From: Capra hircus
Taxonomy: Eukaryota > Chordata > Mammalia > Artiodactyla > Bovidae
DNA length: 64,000 bases
Assembly (NCBI RefSeq): GCF_001704415.2
Contig: NC_030823.1
Location: 71,920,458-71,984,457 of the forward strand
Direction of reading: 5' to 3'
Below, piece by piece: positions 50,561 to 63,677 of the stretch (positions are counted from its first letter, which is position 1; the number at the start of each line of letters is the position of its first letter). A model generated the notes under the pieces. That model was given only the letters and a program-made list of their open reading frames with translations, was not told where the DNA came from and searched no databases. Position numbers and translations under genes: made by a program.

Positions 50561-51639
50561 CCTCGCTCTCACTCACCTCTGAAACTTGCTCCTTGACACC
50601 TACCGCAACTACCTCTTTCGTGGCACTACAACCAATAAACCCACACCATCTCTTCCATGGAGGAGCGAAGTGTTACTAGAGGGTAGAAGACAGTGAAAGA
50701 GCCGTAGAAGCCGGCTTAAAAAGGAAAAAGAAGGAAAATCCAGCCCTAGGGCCGTAGACTTAGAGTTTGTTGAGAAAGAGATGGGGAAGTTACAGAACCA
50801 TATAACCTGTAGGCCTTTCCCTTCAGATTTTAGACTATCTTAATTACCCCAAGTCAAAAAAGGGGTAAGAAAACACAGAGGGCTTGGGTCTCCTCTATAC
50901 ATGGAGAAAAAATAGGGACAATGCCAAGCAACTTGCAGTAAAATAGAGTATAGAGGCAGGTTTTCTGTAGTGTCCTCTATTTAGATAGCCCTTGGCATCT
51001 AAGACCTCCGCCAGGGACAGCGTTAGAAACAGCCCCACTTCCGCTTCTCACTCACCTATCCAACCCCTTCTCCACAATGCCCTGGGTATCACGCCTTCAG
51101 GTCCATAATTTCTCACCTTCCACAATGAAAGTGAAATACCTGGTAAAGTGTGGTAACAAGCTTGGATCCAAATGACAGAGGACCCCAACCTTCTTTTTCC
51201 ATGTAATACATTTGATATGAATTTCTAAAGATCAGACAGACTCTAATTACAGCAAATGTCAGGGAATGAAAAACCATGGGATGCTGATACAAAAGAAAAA
51301 CATTTCAAAAGAGGCAGGTTTTTCTGGTGTCCTTTAAATCATGCCATTTCAAACATTTGTGTACTCTACAGACAGAGGTGAAAGAGCTATTCAACCGCAC
51401 TTACATGAGAAATGAAAATATGAATGATGCTGAACTATTTTTACTTACCGGAGTACCAAAAAATCCACAAGTTATGACACTCTGTTGGAAGAGCTGTGAA
51501 TTATATATTTCTGGTATAATGCAAAATGGTACAATGCATAAGGACAGGAATTTTGCAATTTCTATAAAATGGTGTAAGAATTACTCTTTGAGTCATTTTT
51601 TTTTTAAGAAATCTACTTAAAAACAGACCACTAATAAGC

Positions 51640-51880
51640 AGTAACAAACATACAAAAGTATTCACTGTGGCATAATTTCAACAGCAAAAATTTTAAAACA
51701 AAGCAACTTCCATTGGTAGGAAATTAATTAAATAAATTTTGGCATGTTCACATAATAGAGCACAAGGCAGCCAGGAAAACTCTACAATATATAGTTAGGT
51801 TTCCTTTTCAAAAAAAAGAAAGCAATATGGGAAAAAAACATACATATATTTCACCTTTTGTAGGAAGAAACATTATATAT
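51640..51880 (+). mobile_element. Old L1-like 3' remnant
   Basis: 'gtggcataatttcaacagca', 'ggtaggaaattaattaaata', 'cacataatagagcacaaggc': the same diverged group as 7690. Confidence 0.55.
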
Positions 51881-51881
51881 T

Positions 51882-51985
51882 TCTGGAATGGGTTGCCATT
51901 TTCTTCTCCAGGGGATCTTCCTGACCCAGGGATCAAACCCACATCTCTTATGTTTCCTGCATTTGCAGGCCGGTTCTTTTTTTTC
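51882..51985 (-). mobile_element. Bov-tA fragment
   Basis: Only the middle and part of the head, in minus orientation (ggaatgggttgccattttct.. to caggccggttcttt), adjoining a T-run. Confidence 0.82.
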
Positions 51986-51999
51986 TCTGCTCACAGGAT

Positions 52000-53240
52000 C
52001 TCTTATTGTACAAAAGTTTTAAATTTAAAAATGGTACAATTTATCAGTTATTTCCTTCTGGGTCTGCTTTCTGTGACTCAAGGACTTGTTTCTCACACTG
52101 AAATTACACTGTATACGAAATATTCTCCTAAAAGTTTTAAAGTTAATCCAAATAATATTTACTTTAGTGTAAAGCATGAGGTACAGATCAATTTTTATTT
52201 TTTTGCATATGGATAAACATTTGTCCCAGCATCACTTAATAAGTAACCAATCTTATCCACTGAATTGTGATACTCACATTTTACATAAATTTCCATGTAA
52301 ATGAGTATCTTTTCGTGTTCTTTCTATAGTGTCTGATTAGACTATTTGTCTGTATCTGGGCCAATTCCACACTATGTTAATTACAGCAACTTTACAACGA
52401 GCTCTGGATATCAGCAGGACCAATCCCTGAAGTAGGGACAGCTAACTGCCTCAGTCTCCATTCTCTCTCTTCCTTTTAGTTATGGAATCAACCTCTGGAT
52501 TTAACTTGTTCTGCTCAGGCAGAACTATTCTAGGCTTCCCTTGCAGTTAGACATGAGCATGTGACTAAGTTCTGGCCATTTGCACGTGAGCACAAATTAT
52601 CTGTTTGCAATTCCTGGATTGTATCCTTAAAAAGACTGACTTTTTCCCTTTCCCTTTCTGGGGACTGGAATATACATACGGTAACTTCAAATGTGCCAAG
52701 GAAGACATCTTACAGGTCATCAAAGCAAGACAAATGAACTCACCAACTAGAATCACCTAATTCCATCCTGCCTAGGAGCTTGGAGTTTTACATAAGAGAG
52801 AAGTAAACTTTCCTTGTTTAACCCCTTGGTCTCTGAGAAAGCAACCAAATGGATATCTTATTAACACACACCCATGTTCCTTTACTTGAAAGCGAACTTA
52901 GTTCTTCTTGGCTGTTTGAACTGTCATATACACTTAAGAATTAACTTGTCTGCTCTCTGAAAATTCCTGATGGGATTTAGATTAGGACTGCATTGAATTC
53001 ATAGATCAATTTGGGGCACCCTGTGAATTTAAACACACTGCATATTTCTACCTATAAAATTATTTATCTCTTCATTTACATATCTTCTTTTATATCTATA
53101 TATAAATCTTTTTAACTTCCTGTATACAAGTCATAAACAACCTTTGTTCATTTTGTTCCTGGGTATTTACAGATTTCATAATACTCTAAAAAAGGTCTTA
53201 TTTTACTGCATTTCCTAATTATTTGTTGCCTACTATACAG
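52000..53240 (-). mobile_element. Old L1 ORF2/3' pieces, interrupted
   Basis: Antisense L1 at 52000-52440 (tatctgggccaattccacac, gttaattacagcaacttta) and 52930-53240 (gcattgaattcatagatcaa, ttttgttcctgggtatttac). The 52440-52920 block between them is a different sequence, probably an older-type repeat that I cannot name. Confidence 0.65.
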
Positions 53241-53246
53241 GAATGT

Positions 53247-53442
53247 GATAGTGTTAGTCACTCAGTCATGTCTGACTCTTTGCGACCTCACGGACTGTAG
53301 CCCTTCAGGCTACTCTGTCCATGGGATTCTCCAGGCAAGAATACTGGAGTGGATTGCCATTCCCTTTTCCAGGGGATCTTCCCAAACCTGGTCTCCTGCA
53401 TTGTGGGCAGACTCCTTACCATCTGAGCCTCCAGGGAAGCCC
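53247..53442 (-). mobile_element. Bov-tA SINE inserted in L1-derived sequence
   Basis: Complete minus-orientation element from tagtcactcagtcatgtctg to cctccagggaagccc. It lies between antisense L1 text and the BovB at 53484. Confidence 0.92.
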
Positions 53443-53483
53443 ATATAGGAAAGCAGTGGATTTTTATAAAGTGATCTTGCAAA

Positions 53484-54174
53484 AGCTGGCTTAAAACTCA
53501 ACATTGGAAAAACTAAGATCATAGCATCCAGTCCCATCACTTCATGGCAAATAGATGGGAGGGAAAATGAAAACAGTGACAGACTTTATTTTCCTGGGCT
53601 CCAAAATCACTGTGGACGGTGATTTCAGCCATGAAATTGAAAGATGCTTGCTCCTTGGAAGAAAAGCTATGACAAACTTAGACAGTGTATTAAAAAGCAA
53701 AGACATCACTTTGCCAACCAAAGTCCATATAGTCAAAGTGATGGTTTTTCCAGTAGTCATGTATAGATGTGAGAGCTGGACTATAAAGAAGGCTGAGCAC
53801 TGAAGAAATGGTGACTTCAAAATGTGGTGTTGGAGAAGACTCCTGAGAGTCCCTTGGGCAGCAAGGACATCAAACCAGTCAATTCTAAAGGAAATCAGCC
53901 CCAAATATTCACTGGAAGGACTGATGCTGAAGCTGAAGCTCCAATACTTTGGTTACCTGATGTGAAGAGCGTACTCATTGGAAAAGACCCTGATGCTGGG
54001 AAAGACTGAGGGCAGGACGAGAAGGGGGCAATGGAGGATGAGATGGTTGGATGGCATTATCAACTCAATGGACATGACTTTGAGCAAACTGCAGGAGATG
54101 GTGAAGGACAGGGAAGCCTGGTGCGCTGCAGTCCACGGGGTTGCAAAGAGTCGGACATGACTTAGCGACAGAAC
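53484..54174 (+). mobile_element. BovB 3' fragment, older
   Basis: Diverged plus-strand BovB from the post-YADD region (LKLNIGKTKI-like text) to the end gacagaacaacaac. Frames are broken by stops, for example after KKAEH near 53803. The 3' end type resembles the old fragment at 45088. Confidence 0.9.
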
Positions 54175-55206
54175 AACAACAATAATTACATAGAAAGTGA
54201 AACTGGGAGACAACGAACTTGGATATCAAGCTTAGGAGATTTTCAAGCAAAGTGCTAAAGGTGGCAGCCTGGTGTCTTCATGCTATATATGGTTAAATTT
54301 GAGAGGAATGAGATAAAGTGAGGGAAGAACTGTTAAGCAGAAAGGAACTAGTACCCGATGATTTGGAAAATCCTCGGCTATAAATTATGCTAAAATCAGG
54401 GGTTCGGTGTCAAGAAAGCACGCTCTGAGACACAGCCAAGGTGGGGCTAGACCGCCTTTGGCCGGTGCCTCAAACAGAATAAAGGGTCAGAATGCTCAGT
54501 GACTCTGAGCGCTCTCTGAAGAAGTCAGACACGTGACTCACAGATCTCCTTAGCCACTCCAGCAGAAGCCAGAAACAGAGACAGAACCATCCAGAAAAGA
54601 CTGTGGAGGGGCGTCCTGTCTGAAGGAAGGAGCCCGCCCCCCGATATAGAGGGAAGACTCACGAGAACCTTTCCTGAGACTACACTACACCAGCAGAAAC
54701 ACCACCACGTTAGACTGAAAGGGACAAGAGAGGACAAAAGGAAAGAAGAGCAACAGACGAACATTCTACGGGTGGCAAACAGTCTGGTGAAGATGCTCAG
54801 GTGCAAATATACCCTGCCCTTCTGGAAGAAGGAAGGATGACTCCAAGGATAGAGTCCTAAGCCTGAGAGTGGAGCCTCAGACGTCAGGGCCGAGAGCCAC
54901 AGAGTGTTATTTCCAGTGTTGAAACCTAACATATTTTTCCCAGTTGGGTTTCAAAATTGCTTGGCATCAGTGACTCCTCTCTTCCACTTTCCCACTTTGG
55001 GAATGGAAATGTCTGGAACTGTTATCCTGCTCCATCATTGTGTTTGAAGAGCAGGTGATATATTTGCTAGTTTCACACGTCTACAGATGGAGAGGAGTTC
55101 TGAACCAGGACAGATGATATCTAGAGTTTCACTCAGACCTGATATAAATGATTCAGATGATAGGACTTCTAAGTTGATAATATTTAGACAATATTTTGAT
55201 GATTTA

Positions 55207-55403
55207 TGAGCTTCTCTCATGGCTCAGCAGGTCAAGAATCTGCCCACAATGCAGGAGACCTGGGTTTGATCCCTGGGTTGGGAAGATCCCCTGGAGAAGG
55301 GAACGGCTACCCACTCCAGTATCCCGGCCTGGAGAATTCCATGGACTGTATAGGCCATGGGGTAGCAAAGAGTCAGACATGACTGAGCGACTTTCACTTT
55401 CAC
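55207..55403 (+). mobile_element. Bov-tA SINE with perfect 12-bp target duplication
   Basis: Full head and body ending in ctttcactttcac. tttgatgattta is found on both sides (55195-55206, 55404-55415). Confidence 0.95.
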
Positions 55404-56035
55404 TTTGATGATTTACATGGGAAGACTTCTGAGTTGATGTTATAATGTAAGGCTTTAGAGATCAGGGTAAGGTCTTTGACTTTATTTTAGGTATAGAGGG
55501 AATCCAGAGAAGAATTCCAGCCAGCAAAGTGATATGACCCAATTCACATTTAAAAGATCACTGATGCGCACTGTGAGGACATTAAGAGTGGAAATGACGG
55601 AACCTGTTAGGAAATCATTACAGTGGTGGAAGCAAGAGAAGACAAGGACCCAGACTACAGTGATAAGAGCAGGCTGGAGGAACAGAGGATTAGGTTAAAA
55701 GATGTATTCCGAAGGTAGAACTGCCAGAAGTTGCTAATAATAATAAATGCAACGCAGAAGATAAAAGAATGAGAGAAACATGGATGATTCTTAAGCTGGG
55801 ACTTGACCAACTGAGTAGACTGTTCTGCTCACTACCTGAGATGCAGAAGGCTGAGGAAGGTATAGATTCATGTGAGAAAACCAAGATTTGCATTTTAGAC
55901 ACACCGCATTTTTATTCTAACAGACATGCAGATAGAAATATAAAGTAAGGACTTTGATATAAGACGAGGGAACTCAAGGGCAGTTCAGAGCCAGATTTAT
56001 GAATCTTCATGGCATTGAAAACAGAAGGACCAGGA

Positions 56036-56165
56036 GTTACCTGGTGGTCCAGTGGTTAGGACTCCATGCTTTTACTGCCAAAGACATGGATTCAATCTCT
56101 GGTCAGGGAACTAAGATCCCACAAGCTACATGGCATGGTCAAAAAACAAAACAAACAAACAAAAA
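56036..56165 (+). mobile_element. CHR-type (tRNA-derived) SINE
   Basis: agttacctggtggtccagtg head, ggaactaagatcccacaagc body and an aaacaaacaaac tail. Confidence 0.87.
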
Positions 56166-56419
56166 AACCACCAGAACCAAATTATATGTTTTGGTTGGTA
56201 TAACCAACCATCTATTCTAAAGAAAGAATAGGTGGAAAAAGAAGCAAGCCCAAGACCAAAGTCTAATATATTCTAATATTTAGAGGTCTGACAGAGGAAA
56301 GAAGCTAGCAAACAAAGAAAGCAAAACAGGTAAAAACAAGTTGAACACAGTGTTAGAGATGTCTTCTTACCAGGACCATTGATACTAATTATAATTATTT
56401 GTCTTGACATAGCCTTCAT

Positions 56420-56700
56420 TGGAGAAGGCAATGGCAACCCACTCCAGTACTCTTGCCTGGAAAATCCCATGGACGGAGGAGCCTAGCGGGCTGCAGTCCA
56501 TGGGGTCACTAAGAGTAGGACACGACTAAGCAACTTCATTTTCACTTTTCACTTTCATGCACTGAAGAAGGAAATGGCAACCCACGTCAGTGTTCTTGCC
56601 TGGGGAATCCCAGGGACGGGGCAGCCTGGTGGGTGCCATCTATGGGGTCACACAGAGTCAGACACGACTGAAGCAACTTAGCAGCAGCAGCAGCAGCAGC
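56420..56700 (+). mobile_element. BOV-A2 SINE with (AGC)n end
   Basis: Two Bov-A units, plus orientation, ending in seven or more AGC triplets. Direct repeat agccttcat (56411-56419, 56701-56709). Confidence 0.93.
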
Positions 56701-58552
56701 AGCCTTCATAGGCTCTACTCTACAAAAATCCAGTTTAAAATGCTAAACTTTCAGATCTGAGCATTCATTTAAAAAATATTCATATGCTTAGGAAACGTCC
56801 CCTAGAAGAGGACACAGTACCGAATGATGAGGGGATACACAGAGATCCAGAAACTTTTCCATGATATGGCCACACGGAAATTAAAAAATTTTAACTTTAA
56901 TCACAGATTTTAAATTCTATAGAAAATTGGAAGAAGTGAATATGCTGGACTAATCTAGAGAAATCTGGGCACGGCACGGTCTGAGAACCGCTGGGATAGG
57001 AACGGAGGAAGCAATAAAGAACAGCAAGAAGAGCCACATGAAAAAGGTGAGTTCAGACCAACATCTAACACTACCAACACTATTTTCTCCGCTGTAGCTT
57101 CCTGTTCCCCTTGCAGCCACAAGTCCTTTCTGCATTTTGTTTTCCAACCCTCTGGCTATCTCTACTGTTGTCTTCTCTCTTTACCTATCCACTGTTCTTA
57201 CAGTTTTTGATTCCAACTGACTTGTACAATGTCTTTTGCTGTTCAAATAAATTCTGTGTTTTAAAAAGTTTTTGTGGGACAAGGTAATACCTATAAAGCT
57301 ATTTAAAACATTTTTAGTATATCTGGATTAACATATTATAGGTGAAGACTAAAAATGTTTCCATAGGGGAAGAAAACAAGGCTAATTTGTCCCCCCCCCT
57401 CTCATTTTAGATAGGAAGCACAAGCCAACAATGGTTATAGCATTGAAAACCACAGTCCTAAATCTGAGATTTCAGGGAACTGACTTCAATTTTCTCCTTT
57501 ATGGTACCGGGTACACAGATATATTACACTTTAATAAAGGAGGAGGCTACTTTTAAATGAACAGCAATCAAAGCTGGTGACACATAGATAAGCTAGTGTG
57601 ATTATGTCAAATTCACCTAAAAGAGACTTCAAACCTTTTATTCAACTTGAAAGAAGCTGAGGCTTTTCAGACCTGTGGAAGACTTCCTGACAGTACGCTG
57701 ACATTTCCCGGTTTGCCAGTCATACCCACGTGCCACAAATACGGACAATGCCTCAAGCCTCCTCAGGGTGAAATATGAAGGCAAGAAGCACTGCTACTTG
57801 GCCAGACTCGGGAGGGCCAACTCGGTTTTCAAGAAAGATGAAAGAAAAAGACAGTGTCCCAAATTTAAAAAGAGAAAAGAGCAGTACATTTATGAAGATT
57901 TCTCCCCAGGTACACCTTTTCCTTTCTGCACACCCTTTCACGGGTGTGATCACTTACGAGAGTGGGAACTCCCAAGGTTCTCCTGATTCTTTCTGATCTA
58001 GAGAATACCTGATTCCTTGCCTCCCACCTAATAACTGAATTACCTTTCCTGGGGCCACCTTGTTCAACCACCTGGTTGTCAGGTGGCTCCTTCTAAGGAA
58101 GCACAGACAGCTGTTGGTGCCAAAAGATGTTGTGGTCTTTGGACATGATCCCGATGGGAATCGCAACCAGCTCTTTACATCTCTCTGATAGGGTACAGTA
58201 ATAGAACAGAAGTCAATGGGAGGTCAGCATGCACTCAGATTCCAGATTCTGAAAGGGAACGAAAATCAAACCCTCCATTCTGCGCCTCTTCACCATGTCT
58301 GACAACCAACAGGCGAGAAACTGGCCTTTACCAGCCCATGAAAATGAAATATAAAGTAACAACTCTCAATAACCACATAATAAGCAGTATGCACTTTATG
58401 AAAGGTTAAGTCTACAATACAAACAAGTCATATTAATATTTATTCCATTTTACACTTTGTAAGTCCCAAGTATCTGCCATTGTACTAAAATGCATCCTGC
58501 TCTGTGAAGGGTTCACTTTGTATCTAAGTATCCATGCAGAGCACTGACTCAC

Positions 58553-58600
58553 CTTTTCTAATACAAATAAGTTCATGCACTCCACAGGTTCTTTCTCCAC
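58553..58600 (-). CDS. SYT14: SYT14 exon, short N-terminal (luminal/extracellular) exon, 48 nt
   Basis: Internal coding exon of synaptotagmin-14, a Ca2+-independent synaptotagmin-family protein with one N-terminal membrane span and two C2 domains. Read on the minus strand, an acceptor (ttcttaacag) precedes the exon and a donor (GTGAGT) follows it. With one G carried in from the previous exon it reads GGERTCGVHELICIRK. The final G joins TA of the next exon to give V, matching the N-terminal segment just before the membrane span of SYT14 as I remember it. It is phase 1 at both ends, so skipping it would keep frame. The exon carrying the usual start (MAIE...) is not in the window and must lie beyond 64000. 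The next exon is 44.6 kb away. The exon is too short to stand out as an open frame; identification rests on splice sites, phase and remembered protein sequence. Confidence 0.88.
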
Positions 58601-60845
58601 CTGTTAAGAAAAAATTTTTCAGAAATTAAAAACAGGTCATAATCTGAGTCTGACTGTTACAAAGAACTGTTGTAAATTAGATTCTAGAAATGGCCTCAGA
58701 AAAACGTGCCCTAACTCTTCTCTTCAAATTTTACTATAGAAATATGCTAACCTGATACACAGTACCCTCCTGAACCCATAAGCTAAGATCTTATAAAATT
58801 CTGGAATAAGGAAGCTTCGTTCCAGTATGTTATTTTAAATGGCAAGCTTCTCAAGAGCAGACATCGTAGCACCACTTCCTAAACACGTCTTTACATGATC
58901 CAGAAGGAAACTCTGCAAGGAAGGACCCACTTTTGTATCTGAGCCTTAATTTATGCAGCTAAGTTAGCATGGAAGGGTCAACACTGTAAAGGCGATATTT
59001 ATGTTTTACAACATATACTCATATTCAGATCCTTTCTCCATTCTCCAGCTACCCACTCTTCTAAATCTACAAGACAAATTTTATAAATAGCATGATGATA
59101 AAACTAACAAATGTAATCAAAAGAATTACTTTATCTTAATCACCATTATTAGGAAAAAAAAATCACACTCGCTATCTTAAGAGTAATGTTATTTGTTAGT
59201 TACATAAAATAGGTATTTCCTTTGCACTGAAACATAGCACCACTACCTTAAATGAATGTGCGCTGAATGACATTCTGTAGTGTTCTATATATGCACGAAT
59301 AACCTTACAATTGTGCTGAAAATTATGCTTAAACTTTATATAATAGAAATGTTAAATAATTTCATCATCTTAGCTCACTACAGAAGCTTATTATAAACAG
59401 TTAAGTTATAAGAAATAGAAATATCTTACAGCCATAACATGAGAAAGAAAAACTATGATACCCACTGAAAAAAAGTAGGTCATTCAGGAAGCAAGCTAAA
59501 AAACTAGAAAACAGTATTTCTATCACTAAAGTAGGTTAGAGCTTCATTCTAACTTGTCTGTAACAATGCCACTGCCTCTTTATTATCAACAATAGAGACT
59601 AAACACTGGTTATCAGGAAGATAGACTTAGCAAGAAACGCTTAACATAGAGTTATGATAATAAATTATTACTTAGCAAACCTTAGTATAAATACAGTAAG
59701 ACTTTATCAAATGGGATATTACCAATGAATAATCACTGATTACTGGCTAAAAGGGCAGAATTAACTATACCTACAAAATATACTTTATACAAAATATACT
59801 TTATCTTTAAAAATGAGAAATTAGTCAAACGACTGCTGGAAGGGGAAGCTTTACCAAGTTATAAGAAGTAACTATTTTCAAGTGGTTTAGAAGAACCATG
59901 TCATACAACACAACTATAATATATATTGACACCATCACTGATATTTTCACAGGCTACTTAGAAATAGTCCTTATACAGTCATTAAGACCTACTGTCAAAA
60001 AGGTAACACTTCTAACTTAAGAGATATGCACATAATTCACGTAACAGCCTTTCATGCCTATAACTGAAATCAGACTTCCCGCATATGTAATATAGATTTG
60101 TTTGGTTTTACTATACACATCTAGTCTTCAACATAACTATCATTTTTTACAAGGCTTAATATAACAATAACAATAAAAACTACTATAGTCTAAGACTTTT
60201 CTCAAAACCGCAAATGACAATAAAACCTAACTCTCAGAAAGAATTTTACAAATGAAAAGTTAAGTCAAATAACTACTGTATTTTAAATTTATAGTGTCAA
60301 CCAATAATTACATTTGCCAAAGTATGCACAAAAACCACATAATTAGGAAAAGCAAGTAATACCGAGCTCTACTATTTTTGATATTTGTTCTGAAAATTCT
60401 AACCAACAAGTGAGATTTCACTGATGTGTAACTCAAAAGCAATCACTAACTGAAATTAAAAGGAATAGTAAAGATAGGTAAATGCCAGACAAAAAAAGTA
60501 AAATTGAGGGAAAAAAACTTTCAAAAGTACAAAAGAAAAGTTAAATAAACCTTATTACATTATCAAATACAAAAATCAATATTCTTTTATCCCCAGTCCT
60601 TCCTAAGGCCAGAAAGAATATAAGGAAAAAGATATGCATTGCACAGGTTAAATGTGTATTTTCAATGTACATGTTTGGGAATCAAAGGCCTAAATATTTC
60701 TTCCATCTGAGGTACAGCAAACTGTGTACAAATTTTATACCTTTTTAAACATTTTCTAAAAGAAAATCTGAAAAGTTTACCAGAGAAATGTCAAATTTGT
60801 AAGCAAAAAGCAAGCCACTGGAGGCCCATCTTGACTTAAATATGG

Positions 60846-60972
60846 AGATATGGAAGATCCCCTGTAGAAGGAAATGGCACCCCACTCCAGTACGCTTGCC
60901 TGGAAAACCCCATGGATGGAGAAGCCTGTCCACGGGGTCACAGAGTCGGACACGATTGAGCGACTTCACCTG
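60846..60972 (+). mobile_element. Bov-A/Bov-tA 3' portion
   Basis: Starts mid-element at gaagatcccctgtagaagg and runs to gattgagcgacttcacctg; the head is missing. Confidence 0.88.
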
Positions 60973-61044
60973 TGGAGGTAATCCAAAAGTGGCCTACTTA
61001 TTTTTTAAGAGTATACGGCACAAGGGAAATGATTATTGACTTTT

Positions 61045-61900
61045 AAAATTTCAGCTTTCTGAGGTATAATTGATATATAAAATTTTAAGATATTTAAAGT
61101 GTATACCATTATGATAACCAAGAATGTATATCCAATATATGGGAGAATAATTATTTTTTATTTGTTTCTATTGAGATAAATGACCACACAACACTGTGTA
61201 AGTTTAAGGTAGACAACGTGCTGATCTGATACTCTACACAGTAAGATTTCCACTTTAGTGTGAGCTAATAACATGTCGCATGATTCTTTTCATTTCTGTG
61301 GAAGGGACACTTAAGATCTAGCCTCTAAGCAACTTTGAAGTGTATATACACTACTGCCCTTGCTGAGTATTTGATCCCAGGACTTATTTATCAACAGGTC
61401 GTGAGCTGTGCTTAGACAGTATCTCCCTGCTTCCCCCACCCTCCTTTCCCTGGAAAGCATTCTTCTACTCTCCATTTTTATTTTATGAGTTTGGCTATTT
61501 CAGAATCTACAGATAAGTGTTATCATATACTTCTCTTTATCTGACTTGGCATAATGCCCTCAAGGTCCATTCATGTTGTCACAAATGGAAGGATTCCCTT
61601 CTTACCCAGAGCTAAATGATATTCCACTATATATGGATATATATATACACGTGTATGTGTGTTTATCTCAAACCTTCCTTTTCCATTCATCTATTGACGG
61701 ACACAAAGGTTGTTTCCATATCTTGGTTATTATGAATAATGCTACAATAAATATGGTAGTGAACACATTTCTTTGATTCTCTGTTTTCACTTCCTTTGGA
61801 TAATTATCCAAGAGTGGGACTGCTGGATCATATGGTAGGTCTATTTATAATTTTTTGAGGAACCTCCACATTTTTTCCTGTAATCGCTGAACCAATTTGA
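61045..61900 (-). mobile_element. Old L1 3'UTR and ORF2 3' end
   Basis: Antisense L1: 'ctgaggtataattgatatat' (61060), 'ccattcatctattgacggac' (61684), 'gactgctggatcatatggta' and 'tttttgaggaacctccacat'. The 3'UTR part appears twice (near 61050 and 61160). Confidence 0.82.
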
Positions 61901-62514
61901 AGGAATGATTATTTAATCAATTAGTCAATCTCTTTAGAAAGAGATGAGTTTTCCACTAAAATGAATAGCCACCCCCAAAATGAATTCTTGTATAAACAGA
62001 ATTTTTCACATGCCAAATTTACTTCAAAGACATAATAATAATAAAGACTTTAAAATCATGTTAAAATCACTGAATATAAAAAGACTAAAACTCGAAAATA
62101 AATCTGTCTTGTTCATTATAGATAAACAAACCAAGTCACTTAAAGGTTAAGTAAGGTTGCTCAGGGTCACTAGTTAACTGTCAGAAAAAAGTAATTGGGA
62201 TCCTAAGTTTAACAGAGCAAGAAAATAAACATTGATATTTATGAAAAAACAAAAAAAAAAAGAAAATTTGCAATTGTTTTCTAATCCTTTAAGGTAACTT
62301 AAGTAAAAATGAATTTCTCAAAACTGTTTTTAGAGATAATACTAGCATTGCTCTTGAAATGATCATCTCAGCAACATGGAAATGAGAAGTAGATAGAAAG
62401 TGACAAGCTTAGTCAAAGTTACCATCTTTTCCCTCAGGCAAACCCATGTAAGAGCATAATATAAACTGGCATAATCCTCTACAATTGGGGCAAGTAAGGG
62501 TACAACAGGAAATA

Positions 62515-62590
62515 GACGTGCGTGGGCTCACACACGTGTGCTGTGAATGTGTGCATGTGTGTGTTTGGATATGAATGTGCACACACTTGA
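62515..62590 (+). repeat. TG-rich degenerate simple repeat
   Basis: acgtgcgtgggctcacacac then gtgtgcatgtgtgtgtttgg; alternating purine/pyrimidine sequence. Confidence 0.8.
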
Positions 62591-62885
62591 AAGTGCCTGG
62601 GAGCCAGCAATTTGGGGAGGGGACGAAGGGTTAGCTACTACAAAGTACTTTTCACATGTCTACAGAAGAAAGTACGTAGTGATGTCATATTCCCATCAAA
62701 TTGTGCTCAGGTATACAAATTAAACCCAAAGATTCAGTTCCTTAAAAACAAATCTAGTCCTTTCTAAAACTGACTTTTATTTTTTCTACACATTTATTTT
62801 GACCATTAGCCCAAATCACTACAATTTACAGGTTCTATTAAGTCAAACACTACTGCAAAACTACTTTAGAAATATTTTAAATTCC

Positions 62886-63200
62886 ACAGTCCATTCTAAA
62901 GGAGATCAGCCCTGGGTGTTCTTTGGAAGGAATGATGCTAAAGCTGAAGCTCCAGTACTTTGGCCACCTCATGCGAAGAGTTGACTCATTGGAAAAGACT
63001 CTGATGCTGGGAGGGATTGGGGGCAGGAGGAGATGGGGACGACAGAGGCTGAGACGGCTGGATGGCATCACCGACTCGATGGACGTGGGTTTGGGTGAAC
63101 TCCGGGAGTTGGTGATGGACAGGGAAGCCTGACATGCTGCAATTCATGGGGTCGCAAAGAGTCAGACACGACTGAGCGACTGAACTGAACTGAACTGAAT
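62886..63200 (+). mobile_element. BovB 3' end, 0.3 kb
   Basis: Plus-strand BovB terminus with an intact piece of C-terminal frame (EGMMLKLKLQYFGHLMRR.., GGIGGRRRW) and a closing run of gaact repeats. It closely resembles the copy at 1811 in text. Confidence 0.93.
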
Positions 63201-63660
63201 TTCATCTAAAGATTTCTCTCCAAAAAACCATGCATTAAAGTAGCCACAGCCTTTTAATTAGTGTCTAGCTCACTTTAATAAACTGTTATAGTTATTTCTT
63301 CAGTAGACATCTATGTTTCCATAATAGGCATGAAACTTTAAATATTTCCTACTAATGTTGCCAACTACTCCTAACCGCTATAACCCATTTAGACTACAGT
63401 CACTAATTTCTAGATACTTGTTAGTTTCTCCCTAGTTAAGTCATTCAAGGAATAATACCAATTTTAGTCTGTGATTGAAAACAGTGTTGTTGAAAGATTA
63501 TGGTTTGCACAGCATAGTAAATACAGGTTCTCTTTTAATCCATACAAGTTTCTATGAATTTTTTCAATAGTTTTTCTAAGAGGTATAATATTTACCTTAT
63601 AAATTTACTGTTCACAAATGTAATCCATTTTTCCCACTTTTGACTACTTTTCATTCAGTT

Positions 63661-63677
63661 TTGTTGTTGTTGTTGTT
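63661..63677 (+). repeat. (TTG)n run
   Basis: Five to six TTG units. Confidence 0.85.

Larger units (their letters stand above)
13908..58552 (-). other. SYT14: SYT14 44.6-kb intron
   Basis: Large intron between the 48-nt exon and the transmembrane exon. Almost all mobile elements of the window are here, plus the CDK1 retrocopy. Stretches where I see nothing nameable: 14000-14680, 14910-15955, 17525-18630, 19090-21290, 21700-22450, 22670-23830, 25010-25800, 26440-26980, 27150-28000, 28810-30250, 30640-32290, 37470-39360, 41070-41780, 42000-42880, 45850-46620, 49710-50140, 50570-51630, 52450-52920 and 54180-55190. Several of these (17525-17740, 22140-22450, 55420-55700, 54240-54660) read like old interspersed repeats I cannot name. 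Confidence 0.75.

Noticed and set aside
54525..54932. 135-codon frame on the minus strand in a GC-richer block
   Set aside because: No recognisable domain and no splice support; surroundings read like an old LTR or interspersed repeat that I could not name.
62515..62590. TG-rich tract as a regulatory Z-DNA element
   Set aside because: Short and degenerate; common simple-sequence drift is enough to explain it.
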